Source of the DNA: Tricholoma matsutake
Lineage: Eukaryota; Basidiomycota; Agaricomycetes; Agaricales; Tricholomataceae
Reading direction: 5' to 3'
DNA length: 64,000 nucleotides
Assembly: GCA_026075535.2 (NCBI GenBank)
Contig: AP026541.1
Location: 7,502,001 to 7,566,000, forward strand
Each line of letters opens with the position of its first letter. The stretch's first letter is position 1. The position numbers were made by a program, and so were the translations under genes. Positions 1 through 12,238 of this stretch are shown here, in pieces. Below the pieces are notes generated by a model. It was given only the letters and a program-made list of their open reading frames with translations, was not told the DNA's origin and searched no databases.

Positions 1-1165
1 GGTACTATTAGGATATCTTTGGATAGTTCGAGAGATTCAAAGGCATAGTGAGTGTCAATGCAAAGTTTTCTAGTTTGTGATGGCTGAAGCTGAGGAATTT
101 TGAGAGGGGTTAGGCGATGAAATAATTCAGAAACCCCTCGCGGTGGGCTCCAAAATGATGATGCTCAACCCAGAAACTCAACCAAAGCAACCCAAACTGG
201 TCTTAGGAGATATAACACAAGTCAGAGAAAGGGTGCGAGGTGGTACCAAATATCACCATGCTAACCAAAAGTCAGTGGATGTAGTGCAAAGTGTTGCAAA
301 GTCATGCAAAGCCCTGCAAAGTAGTATGAAACACTACAAAGTGTTTCAAAGCGATACAAAAGAATTAGAGGTGGTGTAAAAGAATTCAAACAAATTTGAA
401 ATAGTTTCAAGAGGTTTGTGAGATGATAGACAATGTTGAATGACAATTACAATAGACAATGATGATGTGCAATGAATACAATAGACAATTGACGATAGTT
501 TTGAGATGCAAAGTAGTGGAACAAAGAAGTTTGCGGAAGACTGCAGAGCTTCGGACTAAGACTGAGCTAAGACTCTAGAGCTGAACTCTTAAATCTGATG
601 ATATACGATAGGGGAAGACAATTTCTTGTTGAGACAGGTAGATAGTACAGGTTATATATGTTTTAAAGAGATAGTACTGGAAAAGGAAAAAAGGCCACGA
701 GGCAAACATGAGGCAGACATAAGGCAGTAAATATAGGGTCTAAATCACAAAGTAAATGAGAAATGATGGAAAAGAAAACATGCAAAGTCATAATATATCA
801 AAGGTACTTGTCCTATTGTTCCAATAAATCAAAGAAATATCAGAAAACATTGCAATGTGTCCTAAAAAGTGAAATGTCTTGTCTCCTCATGTCTGGTTTG
901 CTCATTATGTGATGTGGCAATGTGTAGCAAGTGTGGAATGTGTGTCCAAAGGTCTGTGCAACAGGGGTACAGTGGCTGGAGGCACTATAAGTGCTGTGAA
1001 GTAGTTTGAAGAATTTTGGAGCATCATGGAGCATTTCAGAGACATTTTGCAACTTCATAGAACTTTGCACATGTTCGTAGAAATTCGTAGTGTTGGGGGG
1101 GATGTGTCGGAGTGTGTGGGAACATTTCCAGAGCTTGGAGGATGAGGTGGACCTATCAGCATGGG
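1..1165. other. Gene-free repeat-derived flank
   Basis: No convincing coding region is visible. Positions 285-365 are an irregular run of GCAAAGT-like units. Positions about 540-790 match, in inverted orientation, the segment at about 54640-54990 and so belong to a dispersed repeat. The segment 1158-1165 (agcatggg) is the left target-site duplication of the element starting at 1166. Short open frames here overlap on both strands and show no recognisable family. Confidence 0.6.
540..790 (+). repeat. Dispersed repeat, copy 1
   Basis: The stretch around 605-690 is similar to the reverse complement of 54770-54890. Shared blocks include GAAGACnATTTCTTGTT, GTAGATAnTACAG and TATGTTTTAAAGA, and the similarity continues more weakly toward the GAGGCAAACATGAGG block. 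The two copies lie 54 kb apart in opposite orientation. The length and lack of coding capacity suggest an old solo LTR or another non-coding element, but I could not define its ends. Confidence 0.55.
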
Positions 1166-2309
1166 TAGGGTGTAGCACGGGTGTGAGTAAACCTGCAGTG
1201 TTTAGGTCACAGGGTATACAGGTACAGGTATGGTACCTGAAATCCTCAACCTGTGTCATACTGCACCCATCCACATGGTGTTGCAGGTTTTCATGGGTAT
1301 TGTTCAGTTGGGCCCACCCAGCCAATTAATTTACTTAATTTATTTATGTCAATCTTCATTTGTTGTGCAGTGCTCAGTACGGCCAATACAACGTGAAGTT
1401 GAGACTATGGAATGTGACTGACAACAATGATTGAACTCATTATCACTACACCTCACACTTCACAAGCTTCACAGTAGGCAACCTTTTAAAAGGTAAGTTC
1501 TTTTTCCTTTTCTTTGTCTTTTCACTACTGATGATCTGCTTTCTAGATCATAACTTGTATTCTCACCATGACAAGCTCCCCATCAAAATTGCTGGTAAGT
1601 TTATTTTTTCTTTCTGTAAAACCAAACTAAACTACAAAATGTTCTTCTTTCTAGGTCACAGTGTTTTCAGCTCGACAATGACTGGCAGATGCAATGCCAC
1701 CCTCCTCTCCATCCAAATGGGATGTGAGGATTTCGTTATGGAGATGGCAGACAAAAATGATGACAAAAATGATGGGGAGGACAACAACAACGATGGGGAC
1801 GGGATGGGTGTCCAAGGGAGGCCCAAACAACACATAGATACACGTCATTTGGGGCCTGGTAAGTTTTTTTATGTTCCTTCCTTGTTTTCCCCCATTCAAC
1901 TGAGTTCTATTCTCATTATCTACAGGTGTTATCTTACAACAACATGATGACCCGAACTACACAACCCATGCCCATCCACCCTCCCTATCCAAATGGGATG
2001 TGAGGCCCTCAGAATGGACAGGAGACAGAGAGGGTCCATAGGCCATGGCAGAGAAGTGCTGGGAGACCCCTGAAGGGAGATGCCTGCCAGTAAGCATCTG
2101 CCTATGCCCCAACCAGTGCCACATTATTGACAGCCACATAACTAGTGTTTTAAGGTTTGGTTCAGTCTGGTTTTTCGACCTCTAAGAGGGTTAACCAGTC
2201 TAGACCAGTACCCCAAGTCAGTTGGACCATAACCAAACTGATTAGGACCAGTCCTAATCGGTTCAGTCTACCAGTTTTTGACTCTAAGTAAATTGTAGTA
2301 TATAGTAGA

Positions 2310-2790
2310 TAAAATTATTTACATTCACACCCTGCGAGCAGGTGCTTGCAGCAGTGGAGTTTAGCAACAAAATGAAAAATGAAAAGAAAAAGAAAACAAG
2401 AATGAACAAAAAACAAGAAAAAGGAAAAATGGCCCCACCCTCCCGCATTTGTAGTGAGGGTGGGGGTTCTGTTGTTCTTGCTGCTGTTCATTGCTGCTAT
2501 TTGCCATCCCTGCTGTTCATTTTCCCTGCTATTAGTCATCACCACCATTTGTTGTCCTGGCCATTTGTCATCCCGGCCATTTGTAATCGCTGCCATTGGT
2601 CGTCCCTGCCATTTGTCATCATTGCACCCTCCCATCCACCCTGTGAGCAGGGGGTTGCAGCAGTGGCTCAGGATGGAGTGCCAGGGTTGGGCATGGGATG
2701 TTGTTACAGAATATGTAGAACCTAAGAACAAAGAGAAAACCATTAGTTAGTTAAAAGAAAAGGAAAGGAAAGGAAAGAAAACTCACCTAG
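2310..2790 (+). repeat. Low-complexity CATC/CCTG repeat segment, left part
   Basis: This segment starts with a CACCCTGCGAGCAGG motif, followed by an A-rich run, then many TGTTCATC/CATCCCTG-like units (about 2465-2640). It ends with a second CACCCTGTGAGCAGG motif at 2637. The same order of motifs in the same orientation is found at 23875-24260, on the other side of the KDZ element, so the two are probably halves or copies of one repeat that the KDZ element interrupted. Frames through it are compositional artefacts. Confidence 0.5.
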
Positions 2791-3260
2791 CACAACTCTC
2801 AGTGACTTTAGACCATTATATATGGACTAACTAATGGTGGCTTTAGGCCGTATTTAATGGTCCAGCTAATGTGGGCCCATAGACTGTAATAGACCATAGA
2901 AGATGTGTGGGCTCATCTGGCAGGTATAAGTTCATTTAAATAGAATGGGCTCATGGGTGAAATGAGTAGAGCTTTATACCACATGTGATGGGTGGGCCCA
3001 TGGGATATGTTAGTATTGGAATAGACCATAGATGATGGGTGGGCTTATAGGACATGAGGACTTAGCAGTAGACCATGGATGATGGGGTGGGCCCAAGTGT
3101 AATTTTGGGACTGGTATGGATCATGTATAATGGGTGGGCCTATGTGATATGTTAGCATTGGAGCAGACCATGGCTGATAGGTGGGCCTATAGGACATATT
3201 GAAGCAGTAGACTATGAATGTTATGGTAGGCCCATGTAGGTCATGTTAGCAGTGTATTAG
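2791..3260 (+). repeat. KDZ left terminal inverted repeat with ~60-bp minisatellite
   Basis: After the terminal CAGTG block the sequence becomes an imperfect array of units containing AGACCATnGATGATGGGTGGGCCCAT. It pairs with the reverse-complemented array at 23505-23865. The best-conserved part is ACTAACTAATGGTGGCTTTA at about 2825-2845. Confidence 0.8.
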
Positions 3261-3369
3261 ACAATGAGATGAGGCTCTTACCATTGCTACATCTTAGCCT
3301 TCCAAGAGACTACATGGTAGCAAATGCCCATATTACATATCAGCATCATAGATTCATAGTAGACCTTGA

Positions 3370-3620
3370 ATATTTATTTGTCCTCTACTTGTGGCTGGAT
3401 TGAACCATTGGGGTGAGTACATCAGGATTGAACCATCTCGGTGAGTAGATCTTGATTGGTCCATCGGGGTAAGAATGTCAGGATTGAACCATCAGGGTAG
3501 GTACATCGGGAGAAGATTGTTCCATTGATGTAAGTCCATTGTGTTGGAATTTCATTGAGGTTAGTACCATTGGAATTGGTTCATCAATGTGGGAACATCA
3601 GATCAGAACATCAGTATATT
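3370..3620 (+). repeat. Minisatellite, ATTGAACCATCGGGGT units
   Basis: About seven imperfect ~30-bp units contain GGATTGAACCATCnGGGTGAGTAcATC. They lie just inside the left KDZ terminal repeat. No matching array was seen at the right end. The open frame that begins here is a by-product. Confidence 0.6.
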
Positions 3621-3765
3621 TCCACTTTTCTATACTTTTGTTGGACTGTTCCAGCCTAATATATTTAAGTAGTGTTAGTGTCAGTGATAATATAATTCAC
3701 TCTGATGTACTCATTCCTGCTTCAAGCTTACATCCCAATATTGGCATTCATTAAAATAATGTAAA

Positions 3766-5081
3766 CTACAACTCAAATTTTGAATTGTTAGCTACATATG
3801 TCTTGAGGCAATCATGCAGTTGTTCAACACCAGCTGCAAGATATAACTCTGCTTCCAACAACCTGGAGAGCAGGATGGCCTGCTTTTTCTTTGCTGTTGT
3901 CCTTACCTCAATGCCTCTTATTGCCTCTCCACTTCCACTTTCCAAACCCAAATCCTTCATCAACTCCTCGATGCCAGGCCGCAAGAGGAAGGAGCGGACT
4001 GAAGCCGCCGACTCTTCAATCATTCCTTCCCCCTGTTCCTCTACTGCTCTCCCCTTTCCCTTCACTGCTTTCCCAGATCCCAGCATGATGTCATCCACTT
4101 CTACTATCCCCACCGTCTCCTGCAGATTCTCCTCCTCCACAAACTCCACCTCATCCGATTCATCGCCACCATCATCCCCCAGCTGGTCCACCTGCTCCTC
4201 TTCCTCAGTTTCTGGTTCAGGTGATCGATTGTCTTCAGAGGTCGGAGAAGGCGGTGTATGAGATCGTGGCCATTTCGGGGATGGCTGTTCCTCGCCGCAT
4301 ATTGTTGTTCCGACGTCATAGTCAGGTGTAGAAGCAAAGTCGATGGGGTCGGAGGCTGGAGATGACAGAGTTTCCGGGATGGTGACAATTGGGGGTGTTG
4401 GTGGGTGAGGAATGAATACAGGCCTTGTCCTGAGAGGAAGAGGCAGGGGCAGCAACGGCAGTAACGGCAGTGGAAGTAGCGAATCCAACTTAACATTTCC
4501 TTCCATAATTCCTTCCATCCGGTGCTTGTTTATAGTCGCCTGTTGTATGTGGAGTGGGGTTCCCTCCTCCAGTGGACTCTTGAACCTCACATGTCTATCA
4601 TCACCCTCCTTGACATATCCACCAAGTGGAAGTGTGGGCGCTGGCATGCCATAGAATTGGGAAGATGGAATGAGTCCCCCCACAGAACCATCTTGAAATT
4701 GGGGATGGATAGCTGGCAGTCTCATCATGGCTATTGGAACCTGAGGAGGTGCCAGTGTTTCAGGGAGGGTGGAGGTACTGGCGACCATCGATCTGCTCAG
4801 TTTTGGATGAGTTCTCAGTTTTGAAGATGGCTGAAATCCAGAATGAACCATCGGAGGCTCGATTTCAGCAGTAGAAAGAGTTAGCGGAGCTGTGTTGGGG
4901 TTGGGGACAGCAGATGTACTGCCATCCGAAGATAAGTCCAACTTTCGACGCTTTGTCAGTCTGGATGAGGGTTGGTAGTCCGGCATAGAGGGAGCAGGTT
5001 GTTTTGATTTCGGGACCACCTGAAAACAATGTAATTACAACTAAATTAGTATTACAATTCACTTACCTTGATCTTTGGCAT
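3766..5081 (-). CDS. Acidic, proline/serine-rich protein of unknown function (KDZ cargo)
   Basis: Two exons are proposed. Exon 1 (5081-5067) encodes MPKIK, a 47-nt GT-AG intron follows (5066-5020, donor GTAAGT, acceptor TTTTCAG), and exon 2 (5019-3766) stays in frame, giving about 422 residues. I chose this start because the long frame otherwise lacks an ATG near its 5' end and the splice restores one. The N-terminal half is basic and rich in Pro/Ser with KRRK. A leucine/proline run (LLPLPLLPLL) lies near the middle and a strongly acidic block (EEEEQ, EEEN) follows. The C-terminal ~60 residues look helical. No known domain is recognised. A nuclear role is possible from the basic clusters, but that is a guess. 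It lies just inside the left end of the KDZ element. Confidence 0.6.
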
Positions 5082-5261
5082 TGGAATATTGGTTTCGGGG
5101 ATGTTCGAATTGTTTTAGTACACAAGTTCTCGATCAATCAATTGACTTACCATGTGGTTCTGATCGGATTCTCGCAAACAATACCAATCCAGTACTTCAA
5201 CATTGTTCACACAATCAATTAACAATACTTTGCCCTTCAGCTTTGGATATTAACTCTGCAA

Positions 5262-7880
5262 ATGCCTTCCTACAATCAAGTTGCTGAATCTTACATCAAC
5301 GACATCCTCCCTTCCATTCAACCACATCTCCATCGATCCATCACAAAGGCCATCTTTGGAGGTGATGAAGATCTTTTACTACTCCTTCAAGAACTTCCAA
5401 ACTCACCAGTATGTCTGTTAACTATCCAAATTTCATCCTATAACGTATCATTTCTATCAAATCAGGGATTGAATACCCTTGTTGGGCAACAGTTGTTGGT
5501 ATGGATTAATGAGTGCAAGCTGGAGATTGTTCTTCTATAACATGGCTGAGGCTATACAGTAAATGAGGAAAAATTGAAGAGTTGGATTGTACGTTAACTC
5601 AATTTACCTGTCAATGAGTTTCTAACTGTACTTCCTAGTACACTACCTCATCGGGTGCTCAAGATGTACTGGAATGTGAGGGAGATGGCAGATATGACTT
5701 TGTCCCATCTCGTCTGCTCATCAGCATGGCCTTGCAGCTTGACCGAGCTGATACTCAAGGAACGGAAGTCGACTTTGGCAAGATAAAGCGGGATGACCCC
5801 TTGTTGTGGTACCACCCAATGCTTTCAGAGGAGGGCAGCAGTACTTGGGAGTGGTTTTCAGAAGGGCATCAGACACCAGGTAGGTTTCACTCAGTTTAGC
5901 TTGAATTATCTACATATTGAATCACATATAGTACCTCATGCAGTTTGGAATGGAGTAGCTGCCTCTATAATAAATCCAATCATCATCCCAGGCAACATCC
6001 AGATTTGTTCGAGGGATGAAATGTTGCAAATTATTCCCCCACCGCCCACTTCAACTGACCCGGCTTCAAGTCATCGTAGCATTCCTTTGGCCAGAATAAC
6101 AGTGGATCCGTCAACACAATACCAGCTTTTGAAAATGACTCCCATGGGATGGAGGAGCCATTCACAGACTCATATCAAAAGCAGTGAGTATGTGAACGAC
6201 TCTTCTGATGAGATAAAGGAAGAGGCCTGGTTGGAAGAAGCAGGAGAGAGAGGGTGGAGCAGGATGAAGAAGGTGTATGTTAAAGGAAAGCAGAAGGATA
6301 CAGCAGAGGCAATGGATGTGGATTTGGAGGAGGTCGACCAGCCTGCAGAGGGGTCATCACAATCCTCAAGAAGATCACAACACAAGGCAACATAACGTCA
6401 AAATCAAGCATGAAGCCTGGAACAGAGACCATGCGTCCACTGAATTTGGGCAACACGGAGGCTTGTGCAAGGTGTGTGAAGCTGGAGGTGAGATGCATGT
6501 ATGCGGGCAACACCACTTGTTTGTCATGTCGAGGTCGCAAGCAGAAGTGTACAAAGGTTGTTGGGGAGAGGGAAAGCGACAGTGACAAAGGAAGGAAAGA
6601 CACAGGTCATCAAGAGCAACCCCAACAACACCTGCATTGGGTGATGAAAACATGTTGGAACCCTCCCCATTGAACCCAAGCCTACGCTGATCAACCAGGA
6701 CCCGAAGCACTTCAAGGCCACCTGAGGCAGCTAAGGCTTCATCAACCCCAAGCAGGGGATCAATGCCAAAGCCACCAGTGACACCAAAGAGAGGGACGAC
6801 TTCAAAACCAACAAGGGCAGCAGTGGCGACACCAAAGGCGAAGGAAAAGCAAAGCCAAGAAGTCGATCCAAGTCGAAATCCAGGAAGACGGATGAGGACG
6901 AAGCCATGTCGGATGGTGGAGAGACTTGCCGAGGGAGTCCAGGGGTGGTAACAGTGCATCCATTGGGGCAGGTACCATCGGAGTACCTTTACTTCGTAAA
7001 TCGGAAAGGGGAACAGGTCAGTGAGGCTGTCTGAGTTGTCAACAATGGTGAGGCGAGTGTTGAGGGAGAAATGGTGATGGTGCAACAGCTTCAATGGGAG
7101 AATAACCGACTGACTAAGGAGGTCACAGAGATGCGAGAGGAGATGAGGAAGATGAAGGAGATGATGGTAGCAATGGAAATGAGCCAAAGGGTGCTTATCA
7201 GCAACCACAATGCCCATACTGCACTCCTGGAACAGCATCGGCAAACATTGACCAAAGTCATGTCCCAACCTACAACGCCCTCTGACCGCTGAACACCTGA
7301 GGATGGAGGTGCCATGGAGAGTCTCAGCATGCCACCATCCCACTTTTCGTCATCACCCTATCCCTCACATTCTATGAACATTGTCCCATATCCCTCCCCT
7401 TATCCCCCTAATGATTTCACATCACCTGTTATCACTCCAAGGAGTTCAAGAGTCTTCAACGACATTATTCAGCCCAGCATGTTACAGCTGAACAAACTCA
7501 GGATTACACCAAGTCCAAATCCTTCCAGTCAGTATCATCGAACCTCTGATGCTGCAATGGAGGAAGAACAACCTGTTGCAGGACCATCCCATGCAGCTTT
7601 GGTGAGTGGACAGGATGTACAAGAGATGGCTTCACAAGTGGTAGCCCCGGAGGTTGCATTGAATACCATGCCAGAGGTTGAGAATGTAGATGAGAGTGAT
7701 GGCGCAATAACAAAGGAACAGGAGGCTGAGAGACCTAGGATGGTCATGCCCAGGATAATGGAATCTCCAGCATCAGGAATGGAAGATGAATATGATAGAG
7801 ATTCTTTTGCCATGGCAATCGACGAATCCGATGAAGAATTGGACAGGGATCATCAGTATAACTGGGAAACATTACTGTAG
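5262..7880 (+). pseudogene. Zn-cluster / coiled-coil protein gene, probably decayed (KDZ cargo)
   Basis: The gene starts MPSYNQVAESY at 5262; a likely intron runs from 5409 (GTATGT) to 5466. A later piece encodes DYDFVPSRLLISMALQL and splices cleanly over a 52-nt intron (about 5880-5931) into VPHAVWNGVAAS. Around 6450-6555 it encodes a cysteine cluster CARC-x6-C-x8-CLSC-x6-C, like the Zn(2)-Cys(6)-type clusters of fungal transposon-associated proteins. Positions 7071-7292 give a heptad-rich coiled coil (LQWENNRLTKEVTEMREEM) and 7314-7880 a Ser/Pro then acidic tail. Several frame changes and stops (near 6395, 6673, 6951 and 7290) separate these parts, so the gene is either heavily spliced or broken. 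The layout suggests a DNA-binding protein. I see no catalytic domain. Confidence 0.5.
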
Positions 7881-7954
7881 TGTTAAAATGATTATTGTCA
7901 ACAGCTTTGGTAAGATAGGCGTTCATGGATTACTGCATGCAAACTAGTACATAA

Positions 7955-8985
7955 CTGACATGACAAAATGATGACCCGAGAAAATGACCCGAGAAAATGA
8001 CCCAACAACATGACCCGAGAAAATGACCCGACACAATGAACCGACAACATGACCCGACAAAATGACCCGACCATCTAGTGTTGGGTCATCTATTGTCAGG
8101 TCACAATACTTATTTGGTCAATTTGTCGGGTCCTTTAGTCAGGTCATTTTGTCACATCCTCAGGTTACTTGGCTAGGTGATCATTTTGTCAGGTCATTTT
8201 GTCGGGCCATCCAGTGTTGGGTTATCTAGTGTTGGGTCAGTTTTGTCGGGTCATTTTGTCAGGTCATCAGGCCATTTTGCCAGGTGATCAGTTTGTTGGG
8301 TCATTTTGTCGGGTCATCATTGGGTCTGGTCATTTCATCAGATCATTTTGTCAGGTCATCTAATGGCGGGTTATTTTGTCGGGTCATTTTGTCGGGTCAT
8401 TTTGTTGGGCCATCCAGTGTCGGGTCAGCTACTGTTGGGTCAGTTTTGTTGGGTCATGTTGTCAGGTCATCGGGTCATTTTGTCAGGTGATCAGTTTGTC
8501 GGGTCGTTTTGTCGGATCATCTGGTCGGGTCATCTACTGTCGGGTCATTTTGTCGGATCATCTGGTCGGGTCATCTACTGTCGGGTCATTTTGTCAGGTC
8601 ATTTTGTCGGGTCATTTTGTTGGGTCATTTTGTTGGGTCATTTTGTTGGGTCATTTTGTTGGGTCATTTTGTCGGGTCATTTTGTCGGGTCATTTTGTCG
8701 GGTCATTTTGTCGGGTCATTTTGTTGGGTCATTTTGTTGGGTCATTTTGTCGGGTCATTTTGTCGGGTCGCTTTGGTCGGGTCATTGTGTTGGGTCATTG
8801 TGTTGGGTCATTGTGTTGGGTCATTTTGTCGGATCATCTGGTTGGGTCATCTACTGTTGGGTCATTTTGTCAGGTCATTTTGTCAGGCCATTTTGTCGGG
8901 TCATTTTGTCAGCTCATTTTGTCGGGTTGTTTTGTTGGGTTGTTTTGTCAGGTCATTTTGTTGGGTTGTTTGTCTATAGTGAATG
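7955..8985. repeat. Foldback minisatellite array 1 (15-bp GGGTCATTTTGTCGG units)
   Basis: Positions 7955-8075 carry units in the orientation AAAATGACCCGAC, then the orientation flips and about 60 units of GGGTCATTTTGTCGG with C/T variants run to 8985. A marker block, CAATACTTATTTGGTCA, sits near 8103-8120. The same block, ATACTTATCTGGCCA, is in the second array (19005-19925), so both belong to one foldback family. Frames here (repeating VILSGHFVGSF) are translation artefacts of a repeat whose unit is a multiple of three. Confidence 0.9.
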
Positions 8986-9129
8986 CTCGAAAATTCCAAA
9001 CAAAGACCACTATGCTTGTCTGGATACTATTCTATGTTTACATTTTCCTTTCCTTTCATTTCTTCATCTCTGCCTTCTTTGGAATTATCTTTAAATTAGG
9101 CTGCTCACTTATTGGTACTGATTTTTCAG

Positions 9130-11267
9130 TTGTGTTTTGAGTAGACCACCTTTGAGGGGGCTTCAAAACTGCAGGACATTTCAATTATTCATCATCTTGG
9201 ACAAAATAGACCAAGCTTACCCAATGACTGTGAATGAGCAGGCACATTGATAGAAACTTTTGGCTTCTTCTTCGGTGGTTCCTTTATCTTCTCAGCCAAC
9301 CTCGATTTCATCACCTTTCCTTTCTGCATCATCTCTGGTTCTTGCTGATCCCCCCCCTGCATCTCATACTCATTTGTCACAGTGTTGGAACTCTTCCCAG
9401 CATCCACAGCCCTACCAGTCTGTTTGCTTAAAGGTCGCATCGTACTCTTTTGAACAAGTTCCGTTGCCAGGCTGAGCTTCTGCCGTTTCCTAACTGGATG
9501 CATCTTGCTATTTCTGGAATTTCCTGTGATCAGAATTGGTGTCTTGCTTGGCCCGACCTTCGGTTGTCCAGACTGCATTACATCCTGATGACTCCATCTG
9601 ATCGACCAATGTGAAATCAAACACTTCACCCGATTCCTCAACCTTGTTTAATGTGGGAGCCCTCCATTTACACCTTCTTGAATCTGGAACAATATGGTCA
9701 GTCCACCTTTCCTCAGGCTTCTCCACCCTCTTTTCCTTGCCTTTACCCTCCCTCTCACTCTTCTTGGTCCTTGGGCTGCTTGGGTGGCTTGGTGTTTTGG
9801 CATCAGAATCAGCATCGGAATTGGAATTGGAATTGGAATCATCTCTTGATCTCTTCTTTCCCTTCAATTTTTTGTCCTGATAGAATTTGAAACCAAAACC
9901 ATTGCTTTCCTGATTAGAGTACCAAAATGTCAAAATCTCCTTGATCTGGTGGTCCTTCATCCTCGATGGTTCCATAAGCTTGAAACCATCAGGAACCTGA
10001 TCCGCCCCAAAGTACTTATCTGCATCTTCAATGAACGACATCCAAGGAGGGATTGCACATTCATTACTGCAAGCCAGACCTGACAAGTCATCCGGGATGA
10101 GAATGAATGAATGATTGCCGACCCACTTCACAATATGCTGACCCGACATATGACCTGATTAACGCTTTCTTATCCATCCCTTTGCTCGGCCAGTCAGTCA
10201 GCTCAGGAAGCAATGGATTCCCATTGGCATCCGTATCCAACTGAACATATGGCTTTTGACTTGAGGTTCCAATAGGAACTTGGAACTTTGCTTCTTCAGC
10301 TGCAGCTAACAAAAGACAATTATTTTGAATCTTTCCAATGAGAAATTATCCATTTACAATACATCTCCTTTGCATGCATGTTTAGAAGCCCCATGATTGG
10401 CTTGGTATCCCAATCTTTGTTTGCTTGGAAGAAAGATTTCCCTCCAAGATCTCCCATAAATTCATGCCTACAAAGAAAAAGGTTTAACTGGCAGAAACAA
10501 ATTCAGACAGTGAACAGACTTAACGTGTTCGTGACAAGTACTCCATTCACTTCCTTGTGGCATGTTAATACCAAACAGTCCATTCCACAAGACTTTTTCA
10601 TTTGCTTGCAGAAGGACTTCACATGCTTATGAGCCTGTTTTGCATTCCTGTTCTGCATTAGTATTGATAATACCAATATTCAACGTGAATGACCTACCTT
10701 GCTTGCTCCTCAGCTGGGGGACCCATTTGATTCCATATATTGGCCAGGTCCTCCATCTTCCTTTTCTCTGCTTCCGATGTCTTCCCCCAAAGGTTACTCA
10801 ACTCCTTCTGGTATGTGCCAAATGCCTTTTGATTGTCCACCTTGCATGAAGTATCTTCTACCCATCCACCCATTTTTCCTTGAATCGTTTCCTTTAACTC
10901 CCCTTTTGCCTGAACGCCGAGAACCCTTCTACCCATCCATTTCTTGATCCCCTTAAATTTCTCGGATGATTCTCTAGTTCTTCCATATGTATGGAACCAA
11001 GCACACCCTGTTCAAAATTGCCCTGTTCAAAGGCATTGCAAAATACTTTCCAATTCATGAACTGACCTTCTTCCTCAACTCCTTATCTTCCCTAGACCAG
11101 TGGGGATTCTTTTTCTTCATTTCGTCATAAACTTTCTGACCAATTCTGTTCCACTGTGAATGATCTCCCTCTCGCCATTGTTCCTTTCTGGCTTCTAGGA
11201 TTTCCACATCTTCCCCTGTCAGCTTAAAGTGGACGAGTTCAGGAGGAACATGGGCTTCAGCTGGCAT
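9130..11267 (-). pseudogene. Multi-exon gene of unknown function, probably damaged (KDZ cargo)
   Basis: The likely start is MPAEAHVPPELVHF at 11267. The following exons can be read on the minus strand: 11267-11058 (ends ELRKK before GTCAGT); about 11000-10697 (KKWMGRRVLGVQ to PPAEEQAR); about 10633-10525 (AHKHVKSFCKQMKK); about 10470-10370 (HEFMGDLGGKSFFQ); about 10315-10165; and 10149 to about 9210 (VKWVGNHSFILIPDDL, then a basic Ser/Asp-rich tail with KGKKRSRDD). Small introns with good GT and CAG signals separate most of them. Two problems exist. The join at about 11000 does not keep frame, and at 10148-10163 a ~16-nt insert breaks the frame between ALI and QHIV. The alternating acidic and basic helical segments vaguely resemble HMG-like proteins, but I do not assign a family. 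Confidence 0.45.
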
Positions 11268-12190
11268 AGCGTATAGTGATGTAATGTATGTGATGTGATG
11301 GTGGATAAGTGTATTTTTGGTGTTGTGGTATTGAAACAAGTACAAATCAGGATGCAGGGGAAATCATTTCATTATGGAATCAATTATACCGATCATTGTC
11401 GATCATGGTCGATCATGGTTGATCAATTTTGATCATTGTCAATCATTGTCGATCATTAATTAATCCATCAATCCTGAGTCTTGAAAAGCCCCTAATTGTA
11501 TGAGTCCAGTCACTGATCACACATATTGACCAATATGCTCCAAGGAATGCTCAGAAATGCTCAGAAATCATATCAGTGATCATTTGGAGACCAATCTTTC
11601 AGTTTAATCAAACCACTTGTCAACTTTCTTTTTGTCACCTAGTATGAAGTCATATATTCGAGTCAGTTGGCATCACTTCTAGATAGTTTGGTTGTAAAAA
11701 GGCATGAGAAAAAAAGCACTGTCTAAATCATAAATCCCCATAATATACATTCTTCAAAGATAAGATGAGATCATGAGGAACAAGTGTCGTTGGTTGTTTC
11801 ATGGTTAGAAGTTTCTGATCTAATGTAAATTGCGGTTCGTACATCACCATCTACTTATGTTCTGAACAAAGCAAAACTTGGAGTTTTTGAGTTAAAACCT
11901 TAAATTCTTAACATGTCTAACAATGTATTCAGAACTTATGGAGTTAGAATATTGTACAAATGTCATTTGTGTGATAGACTTGATACATCATGATCGTGTA
12001 GTCACGTGATAGCCACTAAATCTCCCTACCATCTTCTTCAATACTACTTGAATACTACTACTACTACTACTACTACTAGCTTTGCATTCTTTGACCTGAC
12101 ATTTTGACCAGTTTTTTAACATTTACCTGACTTTGTTGACTTGCACCTAACTATCACGTGACTGAGAAATTTCCTTTTTTACAGAGGGTA
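11268..12190. other. Non-coding spacer with short tandem repeats
   Basis: No gene is seen. Positions 11390-11465 are GATCATGGTCGATCATTG-like repeats. Positions 12056-12078 are a (TAC)n microsatellite. The remainder is AT-rich unique-looking sequence between the minus-strand gene ending at 11267 and the Harbinger element. Confidence 0.6.
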
Positions 12191-12238
12191 ACCTGCCGGC
12201 GGGTGCCGAAAGACTTCGTTCTCCACCTCCCTCCCGCG

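Noticed and set aside
7955..8985. CRISPR-like or telomere-like regularly spaced repeats
   Set aside because: Units are directly adjacent without unique spacers, the orientation flips, and the unit is not a telomere repeat; the context is eukaryotic.
8284..9140. Three overlapping long open frames with repeating ILSGHFVGSF that look like a membrane protein
   Set aside because: They are translations of a 15-bp minisatellite in several frames at once; the same happens on both strands of the second array.
12158..12238. Upstream ATG giving a longer Myb/SANT protein
   Set aside because: It lies outside the element's terminal inverted repeat, which begins at 12191, so the ATG at 12239 is more likely the gene's own start.
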